From assembly GCA_013339895.1 (NCBI GenBank), contig JABACO010000005.1:10873836-10937835 (forward strand): 64,000 nucleotides of DNA, given 5' to 3'. Below, in pieces: positions 23,970 through 35,609 of the stretch. The DNA is from Ephydatia muelleri (taxonomy: Eukaryota > Porifera > Demospongiae > Spongillida > Spongillidae). The position numbers and the translations under genes were made by a program. Under the pieces are notes generated by a model. It was not told where the DNA came from. It searched no databases and was given only the letters and a program-made list of their open reading frames with translations. Each line of letters opens with the position of its first letter. Position 1 is the stretch's first letter.

Positions 23970-26900
23970 CCAAAAACCAGCCAGCTACAGCGGAGGTGGG
24001 TAGCATTGAAACAAGCTCCGCTACATGGGCACGAGGACTAGTGGAGGGTCGTAAAACGGACATGTTGCTGGACACAGGCTCCGCAGTGACGATACTCCGC
24101 GCCGAAGTGTGGAATGAGTTAAAAGGTGTCGACAGTGGTACACGTGAGTTACAGGTCGTTTCTAAAAGTGTTGTAACAGCTGATGGTAGCAGTCTGGAGA
24201 TGTTGGGGCAGGTCACCCTTTCAGTAGAAATAGGTGGGTTGGTAGGACTGCATCCAATCTTGGTTGCAAAGAGCCTTACACAAGAGTGTATATTGGGTGC
24301 TGATTTCCTTGTTGCTCATGGCTGTGTACTTGACTACACTACCAAGACATTACTTGCTGGTGGCAAGTTAGTTCCCGTGCATTGTAAGGGACAATGCGTG
24401 TCACCATGTTATCCTGTAATGTGCAGTGCTGTGTTAATGGAAGACACATGCATACAGGAACAATGTGAGATGCAGGTTCCAGTCAGTCTGACTCTAGGTG
24501 AGGGTCTGTGTGCTGTGGCACGTGAAGAGTTCTGTGGTCTGCTGGAACCAGAGCCCCTGTTCATGGAGCGGCATGGACTTGCTGTGGCCCACTCTATCTC
24601 TCGAAATAAGAATGGTGTCACAATAATACAGATCATGAATCCAAACCCAACAGCCATAAGAGTTCTCAAAGGAGAGAAGGTGGGAAAGTTTCATTCTGTT
24701 GACGAGAGCAAGTGTGTTTGTGTACTGTCAGGCTCCTCCCCAGAAGTAGGTAGCAGATCTCAAGAGAGTCTCGAGAGCATTATTACCAGCCTAGTCTGCG
24801 ATGCGGAGGATCTCTCGTCAGAAGAACGGAAACAGCTGAAGGAACTGTTGCACCGATTCTCCGACGTCATATCTTTGTCCGATTCAGATATTGGGAGAAC
24901 GGAAATGATTCAACATCATATCAACACAGAGAATGCAAAACCCGTTAAGCAAGCTCCTCGACGGCTACCCTTTCATCATCTTAAGGAGGTGAAGAAATTA
25001 GTTGAGAGCATGCTTGATAACAATGTAATTGAACCTTCGAATGGGCCGTGGGCGTCGCCAATAGTGTTGGTGAAGAAGAAAGACGGTTCGACCAGATTTT
25101 GTGTTGATTTCCGTCAGTTAAATTCAGTCACCAGGAAGGACGCACATCCCATTCCAAGGATTGACGAGACTTTGGATGCACTGCATGGAGCATGTTGGTT
25201 TTCAACACTTGACCTGGCCAGCGGCTACTGGCAGGTGAAAGTAGCACCGGAGGATCGAGAGAAGACGGCGTTTACTACTCCGTATGGTCTATACCAGTTT
25301 TGTGTGATGCCGTTTGGCCTGTGTAATGCACCCAGTACCTTTCAGCGCCTGATGGAACTAGTCCTGGCAGGCCTTCATTGGTCTTCTTGCCTCGTATATT
25401 TAGACGACATCATTATCTACAGTCGCACAGTCAAAGAACACCTCACAAGGCTGGAAGAGGTACTTGAGAGGTTACAGGCAGCTGGAATGAAATTGAAGCC
25501 TAAAAAGTGCCGACTGCTTCGTCGGAAGGTTAATTACCTGGGCTACATAGTTTCCAGTGGCGGAGTGCAAACGGATCCACTGAAAGTCGAAAGCATTCTC
25601 AGCTGGCCCTCGCCGACTACCCAGAAAGAGCTAAGACAGTTTCTCGGTCTTGCCTCTTATTATCGGCGATTTGTGAAAGGCTTCGCCAGCATCGCTGCCC
25701 CCCTCAATCACCTGCTGGAAAAGGGTAAGCCATGGGAGTGGACGAAAGTATGTGAACATGCATTTAGTTCCCTGAAGAAAATGCTGACAACTTCCCCGAT
25801 TTTGGCATACCCAGATTTTGAAATAGAATTTACAGTTGATTGCGATGCTAGTGGAGATGGTCTGGGTGCGGTGTTGTCGCAATGCATTGGGGGTGGTGAA
25901 AATGTGATTTCATATGCAAGCAGATCATTAACGAAGCCTGAAAAGAAGTACTGCGCCACCCGGAAAGAAATGCTAGCGTTGGTGTGGGCGGTTGGTCAAT
26001 TCCGTCCATATCTTTTGGGGAGACCATTTACAGTACGGACTGACCACAGTGCTCTTCAGTGGCTTTACTCATTCAAGGAACCAGAAGGACAAGTGGCCAG
26101 GTGGCTGGAATCGCTTGCAGAATACGAATTCACAGTCCAACATCGTCCCGGGAAGAAGCATACTAATGCTGATGCTTTGTCTCGCGTACCCTGCCAGGAT
26201 GCCCCTGCAGTCAATGCCAACAGCATACCTCTGGACCGCACGGATAGCTGGCTGTCACAGCTGTCTAAACGGGAGATTCGTGAGTTGCAGTCCAGAGACG
26301 AGGGTATAGAACAGGTGATAGAGTGGGTAGAGCATCCAAAAACCCAGCCTCAACGTTGTCCACCGAGTGCTAGCCATGTGATGAAGAGCCTCTGGGCCCA
26401 GAAGAAGTACCTAGAAGTAATAGATGGAGTGTTGTATCGGCGTTGGGAAGATGCAGGGGGCGGGGGTTTAAATAAATGTTTCCAGTTAGTTATTCCACCC
26501 AGTTTGGTACCAACTGTACTTGCTGAGCTTCACGACTCTCCTACGGCAGGCCACTTAGGAGTGGGCAAGGTACTGGAAAAGGTCAGACGTAGATTTTACT
26601 GGGTTGGGCAGCGCCGGGATGTGCAGGGATGGTGTGATTCGTGTAATTTGTGTGGGTCGACGAAGTCGCCACCTAAACACCGTCACGCTCCATTGCAAGC
26701 GGACGTTTCTACAACCCCTATGCAACGTGTGGCGATGGATATCCTGGGTCCTCTACCGTTGACACCCCGTTCAAATAAGTACGTGTTGGTAATCGGTGAT
26801 TACTTTACCAAGTGGACGGAAGCGTTTGCTATCCCAGACATGGAGACAGTTACAGTAGCTCGTGTGTTTGTTAATGAGTTTGTTTCCAGGTTTGGGGCAC

Positions 26901-27883
26901 CGACACACCTCCATACAGATCAGGGTAGAAGCTTTGAATCATCCCTAATAAAAGAGCTCTGTCAGCTGATGGGAATTGTCAAGACCAGGACCACGCCCTA
27001 CCACCCGCAATCAGACGGCATGATTGAGCGTTTCAACAGGACTTTATTGTCGATGTTGAGAATGGCAGCAGTTGATGACGAAAGCAACTGGGACCTGAAG
27101 CTACCGTGCCTTATGTTGGCATATCGGACTAGTGTCCATGAGGCTACCAAACATACACCATTTTCCCTGATGTTTGGCAGAGAGGTGCAGCTGCCTATCG
27201 ATGTCATGTTTGGTTTGCCCACAGGTTCTGGTCAGCCTACTAATGTTCCAGTGTATGTTAAGGAATTACGGAAGTGGTTGAGCGAAGCTTATGAACGTGT
27301 ACGACAGCACCTTTCTGCTGAGCAGAAAAGACATAAACTGTTGTACGACACAAAGGTTGCAGGTAACCCTTTTGTTAAAGGGGACAAAGTATGGCTACAC
27401 AATGCAGCAGTACCACGGGGGTATTCTAAGAAGTTGCATAGATTTTGGAAAGGGCCATACACAGTGGTGGATGTGCTAAATAATTGCGTATACAAAATCA
27501 AACAAGATGCCAGTCCTCACAAACAGCACACAGTACATTTTGACAGGTTGAAGCCATACTTGCACAGGGTGGAGCATACAGAAGAAGCAGGTCCTTCACA
27601 GCAGGGTGATGTACCAGCTAGGGAGACCATCCCACCGCACGATGTGAATGAAGAAATGTATGACTTGGTGGTAGTGCCACAGAACCAGGCTGCGCAGTTA
27701 GCACCAGCTGACGAGGAAACTCAACAGCCAGTAGAACATTATCATGAAGACCCAGTAGAGGAAGTTGGTGAGCAGGATGACGGTGATGACACAGAGCCTC
27801 ATCAAGTTGAACAAGTCCCTCTGCGTCGTTCTAGCCGCAGCAGACAGCCTCCAGAAAGGCTTGGAAGTTGGACTTATTTTTAG
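23909..27883 (+). CDS. pol: Gypsy Pol: protease, reverse transcriptase, RNase H, integrase
   Basis: The -1 frame opens at 23909 and runs to the stop at 27881-27883. Positions below count from 23966. The aspartic protease has DTGS at about 36-39. The reverse transcriptase has SPIVLVKKKDGS and the active-site YLDD at 478-481. RNase H follows, with TDHSALQWL and the HRPGKKHTNADALSR end. The integrase has an H2C2 zinc finger beginning near 854 and catalytic D925, D985 and E1021, giving the canonical D-D-35-E spacing. A GPY/F-like module (WKGPYTVVDV) follows and the tail is acidic. No ATG is needed because translation enters by frameshifting from Gag. All key residues are present, so the element may be autonomous. 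Confidence 0.93.
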   Translation, partial: AFFKWERVGGKGQPPAPHVLTKNQPATAEVGSIETSSATWARGLVEGRKTDMLLDTGSAVTILRAEVWNELKGVDSGTRELQVVSKSVVTADGSSLEMLGQVTLSVEIGGLVGLHPILVAKSLTQECILGADFLVAHGCVLDYTTKTLLAGGKLVPVHCKGQCVSPCYPVMCSAVLMEDTCIQEQCEMQVPVSLTLGEGLCAVAREEFCGLLEPEPLFMERHGLAVAHSISRNKNGVTIIQIMNPNPTAIRVLKGEKVGKFHSVDESKCVCVLSGSSPEVGSRSQESLESIITSLVCDAEDLSSEERKQLKELLHRFSDVISLSDSDIGRTEMIQHHINTENAKPVKQAPRRLPFHHLKEVKKLVESMLDNNVIEPSNGPWASPIVLVKKKDGSTRFCVDFRQLNSVTRKDAHPIPRIDETLDALHGACWFSTLDLASGYWQVKVAPEDREKTAFTTPYGLYQFCVMPFGLCNAPSTFQRLMELVLAGLHWSSCLVYLDDIIIYSRTVKEHLTRLEEVLERLQAAGMKLKPKKCRLLRRKVNYLGYIVSSGGVQTDPLKVESILSWPSPTTQKELRQFLGLASYYRRFVKGFASIAAPLNHLLEKGKPWEWTKVCEHAFSSLKKMLTTSPILAYPDFEIEFTVDCDASGDGLGAVLSQCIGGGENVISYASRSLTKPEKKYCATRKEMLALVWAVGQFRPYLLGRPFTVRTDHSALQWLYSFKEPEGQVARWLESLAEYEFTVQHRPGKKHTNADALSRVPCQDAPAVNANSIPLDRTDSWLSQLSKREIRELQSRDEGIEQVIEWVEHPKTQPQRCPPSASHVMKSLWAQKKYLEVIDGVLYRRWEDAGGGGLNKCFQLVIPPSLVPTVLAELHDSPTAGHLGVGKVLEKVRRRFYWVGQRRDVQGWCDSCNLCGSTKSPPKHRHAPLQADVSTTPMQRVAMDILGPLPLTPRSNKYVLVIGDYFTKWTEAFAIPDMETVTVARVFVNEFVSRFGAPTHLHTDQGRSFESSLIKELCQLMGIVKTRTTPYHPQSDGMIERFNRTLLSMLRMAAVDDESNWDLKLPCLMLAYRTSVHEATKHTPFSLMFGREVQLPIDVMFGLPTGSGQPTNVPVYVKELRKWLSEAYERVRQHLSAEQKRHKLLYDTKVAGNPFVKGDKVWLHNAAVPRGYSKKLHRFWKGPYTVVDVLNNCVYKIKQDASPHKQHTVHFDRLKPYLHRVEHTEEAGPSQQGDVPARETIPPHDVNEEMYDLVVVPQNQAAQLAPADEETQQPVEHYHEDPVEEVGEQDDGDDTEPHQVEQVPLRRSSRSRQPPERLGSWTYF

Positions 27884-27921
27884 CATGACACGTGGACGTG
27901 TACTCTTCAAGGAGGGAGCAG

Positions 27922-28036
27922 TGTAACGACATCACGTGCTGATCTGCTCTAGAACATTCTTTTATGTTATATAAGAAGTTACTTGTATGCATGTAAATGT
28001 TCTTCTCATTTACCTATTTCCGGTGTATGCGTTACA
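27922..28036 (+). repeat. 3' LTR of the Gypsy element
   Basis: Identical to 22976-23090 as far as I can compare by eye, with the same TATATAA (27968-27974) and E-box. Confidence 0.95.
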
Positions 28037-29700
28037 CAAACATACTCTCACTGCGCGTATAGTCTATATAGTAATAGCAGCTGTACGCAAAATTCGTTTA
28101 CACTGCGGTATATGAAAAATAATCGATGGCGATCAAACAATGTGTGCTTTATAGTTCAGAGAGGGCTGTAGTTTGGCTATTCGGATGTAGGAGGGGGGGG
28201 GGGGGGGGGGGAGAGGGGAAGGAGAGGGGAAGGAGGGGCAAATTATTTTCCTATCTGTACATTATACGTGCTCAGGGTTTTAGCGACAAATCACAAAATG
28301 ATAATAAAAGGAAGGCCAGAGAGAAACAAGGAACAAGGCAGTACGGTCATCTTCGTAAGAGAAGCTGACGTACAGTGTAGTACTAGTCCCAAGCCATCCA
28401 GCACGTACCTCTTTAGCTGCGTCATGTTGTTCGCTTTTGCAATGATTATAAAATTTATAATATAAACTGAAATTTAATGACAATACATATGATGATAAAT
28501 AGCATGGGAGATTATCAGTGTGACGCAGGAATTACGTGTTGTACTGCTACATTGTGAGTACGCGAGAATTTAATCGTTAGTATATTTAGATTCAGTGAAT
28601 GAACGCTGTCAGGTGGATTGTAAATCTCACCGACATGCACGCGGATTGCATGCTCATATTTCGTGTTTCATTTGTAATCCCGTGGGTAGATTAAGCACGA
28701 TCAGTGCATATGTAGTTCCGATGGCTATAGCGTCAGCTGACAATTGCTGAAGAATGTGCGAACAAAAAGGGTACGCGCTAAAGTATATTGTATGTATACC
28801 ATATACAAGACATGCAACTTTATATAGATGGTTTGCTTCGTTTTGTGGCGAAGACAGCGGGGTCAGGACGGTTAGGATTATAGGGATCCAACCGTACGAT
28901 CGATATCATGCAAAAAGCGCATTCCAGAGGCTGATTGGAATCAGGCAGTACTAGCGCTGCAGGCAAAGAGTGTTATAAATATAGTGCCGCTCCCCGATGC
29001 GCGGCCCACTCCACTGGAGATCATTCCGTTGATACATCATCGTTCAATTAGTATCACATGCAATGCTGAGTGATCTAAGTTGCATGTGTTTATAAAACAC
29101 CATGCAGGTGCATCGCAACACAAATATTGTTTTGCAGCACGAATCTATACTTAAATGATGTACTATTTGATAAAACGGAGCGGTCTAAAATTTTTACAGG
29201 TATTAATGAACAGAAATATTATGCAGTACTGCCAGCTACATGAAAGTAAGGGTAAGAACAGCTAATTTCTGCGAATTGTACTTGCTGGTGCTTTTTTCTT
29301 TTAAAATGTAGGTAATGACCAGCTTGTTGTGGGGGATTCAGGAGTTAGTGGTCTGTGGCATCCTGCTTATCCTGCACTGCGACCTGCCCCATAGCAAGTA
29401 AGTGTTCATGTCAGTTGCATGATGTTACAAAGCTCATTGCGGGTGGCGCTGTTACATGCAGCTTTAAAAGCACATTATCGCACAAGCACCCAAACTATGT
29501 GAATTAAGTGGAAATGCGAATAAAAAAGTACGAGTACAACATCGCATATACGCGTGATTGAGTAACAATATGCGAGAGGCAATAAAAATATTAAAAGACC
29601 AGGATGTTCAACTTAGCCACCATATACGTACAGTGGTGTAAGCACAATCTTGCGCACTGAATCTATAAGACTATTGCACACTTGTATCCAGAAGGTACCT
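28037..29700. other. Stretch without recognised gene
   Basis: Contains a G-run of about twenty at 28191-28211 and AT-rich unique sequence. A short frame at 29315-29398 (MTSLLWGIQELVV...) ends at a GTAAGT donor and looks like a signal-peptide exon, but nothing confirms it. Confidence 0.35.
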
Positions 29701-29704
29701 TTGA

Positions 29705-30365
29705 AAGGATACTATGGGAACAGCAGTTGGAAAGCTCCCCAGTGCATGGATGCATCAAGTGGCAACCGGGCCTTACATATACATCAAGTAGTGCTAAATA
29801 TTAAGAGACTCTAAGTGCCTTGTGTTACCCTCTCAACACACTCGTAGCCTATGTGATTAATTGTGTGCGATGAAAAGTTGTAAGAGCAGCTAGTCTGCAC
29901 AATCTAGAAGCGTGGCACAAGCGTGTTTTGCTAATAATTGATCAAATTAATGTCCGAAAGCATCTCATTTATGACAAAAGTTGTGATGAACTGGTAGGAT
30001 TTACATGCAGATCTCTGGGAAAAATTAACAATCATCTGCTTGCATTTGTAAAGACAATTCATTGCAACACATCTCCCACATTAGCCAACAACATGCTTAT
30101 AGTGTTTATGATTTGTGAACTAATTTCCATGCTCCTGCATCAACGGAAATCAGTTATTTGTTGCACCCGTTTACAAACTTGAAATGTATTGGATTTAAAA
30201 TACAATTCTGTGGTCCAGGTTACATTTTGTATCGTACTCTGATAGGTCATGAGAATCACTTTGATGGTCACAACACCAACCATCTGTTTTTAACAATCTA
30301 TTCATATGATAGCGAACTTGTCTACAAAGTTTCAAACAAGTATTTTAAAGATGGGCGACCTCTTT
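29705..30365 (+). pseudogene. Decayed P-element/THAP9-like transposase
   Basis: Three broken frames align in order with the catalytic region of the P-element/THAP9 family: an entry segment (SPVHGCIKWQPG), then LLIIDQINVRKHLIYDKSCDELVGF with LGKINNHLL and ANNMLIVFM, then DGHNTNHLFLTIYS and LVYKVSNKYFKDGR. In the family these correspond to the DE-containing RNase-H-like fold, the LVGF strand and the YKxxNxY segment. Stops and frame changes separate them, and no THAP zinc finger is visible upstream. The assignment rests on motif order alone. Confidence 0.6.
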
Positions 30366-30399
30366 CCTCATATGGAGAAATGGCCCGTACATAGGCGGT

Positions 30400-30915
30400 C
30401 ATCTTGCTTTTTTTTTTTCAAATTTAATTTCGAACACGTTTATAATTTACGATAAATCGGGCTGATTGTGAATTGTGCTTTATAAGATTATACCATAAAC
30501 CATTCGTAAACTAAAATCAAGACAGAAATTTAATTTCTACCGCGCATAATTTATTCATAAATGAAGTAGTCATTACGTAATACCTTGCGTCTTGGAATAA
30601 AGTTATAGTTATTAAACTTATGTCCGCGCCGCTCGCGCGCTAGCTAGTAGTGGTTAACTGTTATAAACTTTGATGGCTTGTAACGTAACTATCAACAACT
30701 ATAATTGCATTATCTTATCATCTGTCACTTGCACTGGAGATGTGGAGCGCATCAATCAGGCACAATGATGCATGCAGGGATCGAACTACGTATGCCCTTC
30801 ATGCTTTCATCTTCTGAGACGCAGGTGTTTTGGTGAGTATACTATGTGAATTTAGTAGCGTAGGGTATGTTCGGCAGTGGGTAGTGTTCGGCCCTATGTG
30901 CATATCTTGGAAGGA
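30400..30915. other. AT-rich spacer
   Basis: No gene seen. Part of it (30365-30560) weakly resembles 47036-47200, suggesting an old shared repeat. Confidence 0.35.
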
Positions 30916-30917
30916 GT

Positions 30918-31245
30918 AGATATGGCCTTCTCCCTATACTAGTACAGTTGGCCATCTCTCTGTAATGGTGGACATCTCCCTGTACTGTAACAAGTGATAG
31001 CCTTCTCCCTTTACTCCCGAACCGTTAATTGCCCGTCTCCTTATACTGTTGGTCTTCTTCCTTTATTGTTAGACTGGTGGCCTTCTCCCTGTATTGCTGG
31101 TCTTCTCCCTATACTGTTCGCCTTGTCTTTATACTGTTGGTCTTCTACCTATACTGTTGGCTTCTCCCTATACTGTTGGCTATTCTGTTGGCCTTGTTGA
31201 GTGTGGATATGGTATACTGTTGGCCTTCTCCCTGGGTTATTCAAA
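30918..31245. repeat. About 20-nt degenerate minisatellite (CTGTTGGCCTTCTCCCTATA)
   Basis: Some twelve diverged copies of a CTGTTGG-CTTCTCC-TATA unit. Open frames over it encode repeated CWSS-like residues and are artefacts. Confidence 0.85.
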
Positions 31246-31689
31246 TTAGGGGCAAACCAGGGGGTGGATAGGGGGTGGGAGCGGTAAATCCTTGCCCTGT
31301 CCAATACCATACACTGTATATGGACTACAACTGTTTACGGCGTACATACTGGTACAGGCCTGCACATCCGGTGGGTGTGGCCAAAGCAACTCCAGCAGCT
31401 TGAAGACATTACAAGCCATGCCCACATTCCAGGCTGCTCCCAATGTTACTGCTCTGAACGCTGTGACTGCACTGTCCAATCCAAATGACCTGCTGATCCA
31501 GTATGATGTGTGGGATAGGGGGGGCACCTTTTTGGGGGGAAACCCCACTCTTTGAAAGTGTTTGATCTCCGATTATTATATATACCCCACCCATTTATTG
31601 TGACCACCACTTGTATTTGTAGCCCCGCTCACGTTGCATGCTGTGTAGCTACATGTAGGTGCCACACCCCCTGTATTGCAATCAAAATC

Positions 31690-31691
31690 AA

Positions 31692-31727
<36 letters not shown>

Positions 31728-31835
31728 CATATGTATTCATGCACACACATTCACACATGTATCACTCGCACACATACTCACATACATGTACATGTACATG
31801 CACACTGTCATGTGTGTGTGTGGGTGTATTTGTGT
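31690..31835. repeat. (TG)n and (AC)n tracts
   Basis: TG repeat at 31693-31725, then CA-rich and ACATGTACATGTACATG sequence, then a second TG tract near 31811. Confidence 0.9.
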
Positions 31836-32146
31836 ATGTCACATCTTGGTCCCTTTCACAGCATCATTGGGGGTTCCAAGCCCTCAGCTTCTGGTACTCT
31901 CCTCTTCCTCTGTCAATGTGATGTAGTTGAACCCCTCAGTTCCGAATGGGATCATCACAGCCTACAATGTGTAAGCGGTTTCCGTACTGAGGAACATCCT
32001 TCTCACTACCTCCAGTGTCCCGTGGTACATAACCTGCAGCCGTCAACGCAGTACAGCTTTGTGGAAGCAGCATGCACCACAGCTGGATGTCAGACTGGTG
32101 GTGTTGCCAATGTCACAACACTGGATAGTGGTACGTGTATGTGGAC

Positions 32147-32148
<2 letters not shown>

Positions 32149-32206
<58 letters not shown>

Positions 32207-32290
32207 GTGTTGTGTGTTGTGTGTGTGTGCATGCGTGTGTGTCTGTGCATGTGCACATGTGTATGTGTGTGTGTGGGTGTGTGTTTACAT
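32149..32290. repeat. (TG)n microsatellite
   Basis: Starts directly after the exon ending at 32130. Uninterrupted TG for about 55 bp, then an interrupted TGTGTGC pattern. Confidence 0.95.
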
Positions 32291-33827
32291 GTATGTGTGT
32301 GGATGTTGTTTGTGTTGCAAGTACATGTACATGTGTATGATTTGGTGTTGTAGGTACATGTTTTATGGCCTTCTCTTCCTGCCTTGCGTAAAGAAAATGG
32401 CAGTCAGCATTCACTCAGCAGACACAAGCAGCATTTGCATGCATGTGTGCCATGTGCACATGATGTGTGTGTGGGTTATGTGTTATGTATTCAATTATAT
32501 TCAACAAAGCCCCAAGTGGTCATTGACAACCACTTTGTATCTTTCTCACACCCTTAGCACCTGTGGGCCAAGCTCCCCCCTCATTCTCAATATCAATTCC
32601 TCTTCCATGTCCCTCCAATGGAATGCTCCCCTCCAACCCGACTATGTCATCACTGCCTACACCCTGCACCATCGGGTCCCCAGCCTTAAGTCCCAGTCAG
32701 AGATGTGGCACCTCCTTCAATGGTAGGGGCCTGGCTACATTCAGCGGGCACATGTTCCTTTGTGGTTTTATTAACCAGGCCACAGTCCAGTTCCATACCT
32801 ACAACCCCAGTGGCATTCTCTTCTACCAGATCAACAGTGTAATGACTGACTTCCTGGGGGTGAAGCTTCATGGCGGGTTGCCATGGTTAATATTTGATGT
32901 GGGCTCTGGACCAGCTGTCGTTTGATCCAACAGTACTAGAACCTTCAACGATGGTCAGTAGCACACTGTGAGCTTCAGAACTCATCGGTCATGTTGAGCT
33001 TGTACGTCGATGCAAGCGTAGTGCAGTCCCCTCCTGTGGTCAGTAACCTCTGTGATGGCCAGGGGCACGTGGTGCTGTTTGAGCAGGCCTCCAATACCTT
33101 CTACGTCACCGTGGATACGGTGCACACGGCGGCCATCACTGCCGCGATTGTCCCACTGCTGACCATGAAAGTCTACTTTGAGGGATTTCCCAGCACATCG
33201 AGCAGATATGGCATTGCAACCCCTTACAGCATGTTTCTTATCCCCTCCTGAATGGTACCTCGGTGTGCGTGATTGTGTGTGCGTGTGTATGTATGTGTCA
33301 CTGACTGTGTATGCATGTACATGTATGTGTGATGTCATTGTGTGCATGTGATTTCATCCTCTTCCCCCTCTTTTCCCCAGCACCGGATGGATTTGATGCT
33401 GTGTTGGTGCAGAATGTGGGCTCCGCCTACATCATTGTGTCTTGGGACTTGCCAACTCATAGTAATGGCATCCATCAACTTCAGTTTGTATTGCAATGGT
33501 GCTCTGGCAGGTGTCGTGCCCCTTACTGTGATCAGCTAAAACACCACCGGCCTCCTCCCCTTCACTTTGTACATGTACATGTATGTCTTCTCTGCAACTG
33601 TGTGCAACATGCGCAAATAACAGTGTGCATGGTACATGTATATGATCTGTGCTCAGTACATTATCTGTTGGACAGGTCCTCCAGTCACGCCTGCAGACAC
33701 TGCACTCCAGTTGGAACATGGTGTTGGGCGTCATCAGTGCTGCAGCCAGCCTGCCCAGGTACATTGTGTACACTTCAATCACTTACATGTAGTTTGTGTT
33801 CCATCTTTCTTTGCTTTTATCCCTCTC

Positions 33828-34112
33828 TCCTCCTTCCTTTCTTTCTCTCCTGTCTCACCTACTCCCTCACTTCCTCACTTCCTCCCTCCCTCCCTCCTTC
33901 CTCCCTCCCCCCTCCCTCCCCCTCCCTCCCTCCCTCCCCCTCCCTCCCTCCCTCCCTCCCTCCCTCCCTCCCTCCCTCCCTCCCTCCCTCCCTCCCTCCC
34001 TCCCTCCCTCCCCTCCCTCCCTCCCTCCCTCCCTCCCTCCCTCCCTCCCCCCTCCCTCCCCCCCCCCTCCCTCCCTCTTACCTCCCTTTACCTTCACCTC
34101 CTCACTTTCCCT
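33828..34112. repeat. (CCCT)n pyrimidine microsatellite
   Basis: About 280 bp of CTCC/CCCT repeats. Predicted polyproline/serine frames (and Gly/Arg/Glu on the other strand) are artefacts. Confidence 0.96.
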
Positions 34113-34118
34113 TGCTCC

Positions 34119-34656
34119 ATCAGATCCTCCAGTACATTGTGATTCCAACCTTCTCAGCATGAGGAGGACAGCCCTCCTGGGGGACCCCCTGATCCTGAGT
34201 CAGACACTGATGACATTGTCATCAGCATATTTATTAATAAGATCATTAACCCTGACAAGTCATTTGGCTCCTCAGTGAGTATTCCACTCAATATGCCTAG
34301 ACCTTATACAATCATACCTTGGCACTCTTCCCCAGGACCCCATGTGCATCCTTCTCCTACAACTCTCCTCTCTGCTAGTGGAACTTACTGCCCCAAACAT
34401 TCATGACTCCAACAAGTCAGTACAGATACAGATGTGTAGTGTAGCCATGTACTATTAGCGTTGAAATGGTATTCTGTTGGCCTTCTAGGTACTGTTGTTT
34501 ATGCTTGGCCTTGACTGCTACCACAAAACCCACAAGGGCAGACAACCATTGTCCTGGCTAAAATGAATACCAAAGCATCTTGTGAGCTGTGTTAACCTTC
34601 ACTTGATTGGCAGATAGTGTGGCAGATATATGTACATGAAGATTGGACTACTTGTG

Positions 34657-34687
<31 letters not shown>

Positions 34688-34931
34688 AAGTGGTAATGCC
34701 TGTGGTTATCTTATCTCACATCCATGGGAGGAGCTACACCTCTATGTAATGGGCTTTATCTGTGTACATGTACTGTAGGCACAAGCGCTTCCATACACTC
34801 TTTGACTTGTTGAAATATGAGTTGATGCCGAAGTACAATGTAATGTGCTCTTCCCTAGACCCTATGGAGGAACTTACAGCCACTCCCCCATACCCCAGCT
34901 GGAGCAGGACGTGGGCATGGGACATTTGTTC

Positions 34932-34962
<31 letters not shown>

Positions 34963-35600
34963 ACACTGGAAATCCTGGATTCATCACTGAAATTGAATTG
35001 ATTCATCACTGAAATTGAATGTACTCTCTTGTCAGGATCAGATGCCCTTACAATGAAAGAGTCACCCCTCAAAATCTTGATACTGCTCTTCCTAAGGCCA
35101 CACCCATCATGGGGGTGGTTGCAAAATGACTAACTGCCTCTATCTTTTGTTTTCTGTGCACCATCATCTTTTATTAAAATGCTTGACCCTTGCACCCACA
35201 ACATACATGTATTACATGCATGTGCTTGTTTACTCATTGTTACATATATGTGATTCAATGGCTGGGCACTGGACAACATCACCACCCTGTTTACAGGTAG
35301 ATGCGCCAGGGCACAAAGAACATGAGGAGCCTCTAGCCATATCCATCCCTAGCCACTATTGGATGGAGAATTACAGTTCATTGGGTTCAAAGTTCAGGTC
35401 AAGACTACCAGTAGCCAGGATGCAGCATGAGGTGCTGACACAGAGAGCAGCCAAGCCTTGTCAGCAGGTGATGATGCTTTCAACAATAATGAGAACTGGT
35501 GGTCCTCTAGTTTCTTTGACAGTACCCTTTGGTGGACGGGTGAGGCTATGATAGCATCCACAGAGATTACTTCAGACAGGGAGACTATGCCTTATATTTG
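34119..35600 (+). other. Possible tail exons of the usherin-like gene
   Basis: A reading frame with DPESDTDDIVISIFIN ends at a GTGAGT donor near 34274. Another begins after ACAG at about 35297 (VDAPGHKEHEEPLAIS) and continues, after a frame change, to a stop near 35609. Acidic, membrane-free sequence of this sort could be a cytoplasmic tail, but I recognise no domain. (TG)n lies at 34662-34688. Confidence 0.3.
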
Positions 35601-35609
35601 TGTCCCATA

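Larger units (their letters stand above)
22976..28036 (+). mobile_element. Complete Ty3/Gypsy LTR retrotransposon
   Basis: A 5.06-kb element with two identical 115-bp LTRs (22976-23090 and 27922-28036, TGTAAC...GTTACA). A primer-binding-site-like TGGTGTCAGAAGTGAG follows the 5' LTR at 23092, and a purine-rich tract (AAGGAGGGAGCAG) precedes the 3' LTR at 27909-27921. Gag and pol are in different frames, linked by a likely -1 frameshift signal. All pol domains are present without stops. Flanks CAAG and CAAA match in three of four bases, so a clean target-site duplication is not proven. LTR identity implies a recent insertion. Confidence 0.95.
31358..33600 (+). pseudogene. Usherin-like FN3 / laminin-G receptor, decayed exons
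   Basis: Exon-like blocks with AG acceptors at 31358, 31862, 32558 and 33381. The first gives ACTSGGCGQSNSSS then the start of another FN3. The second (to a GT at 32131) gives SVPNGIITAYNV and QPSTQYSFVEAACTTAGC, but has TAG (31924) where FN3 domains carry the conserved Trp, plus a frame change. The third begins FN3-like (MSLQWNAPLQPDYVITAY) and turns into laminin-G (TYNPSGILFYQ, then FNDGQ followed by TAG in place of Trp, then LCDGQGHV), with indels. The fourth begins APDGFDAV and IIVSWDLPTHSNGI, then shifts frame into LLPFTLY. FN3 plus laminin-G in this order recalls usherin. Several independent lesions favour a pseudogene; base-calling errors at C-runs could explain some indels, not the stops. 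Confidence 0.55.

Noticed and set aside
29315..29398. Signal-peptide-like first exon ending in GTAAGT, possibly for the usherin-like gene
   Set aside because: Two kilobases and a transposase fragment lie before the first FN3 exon, and no phase check is possible.
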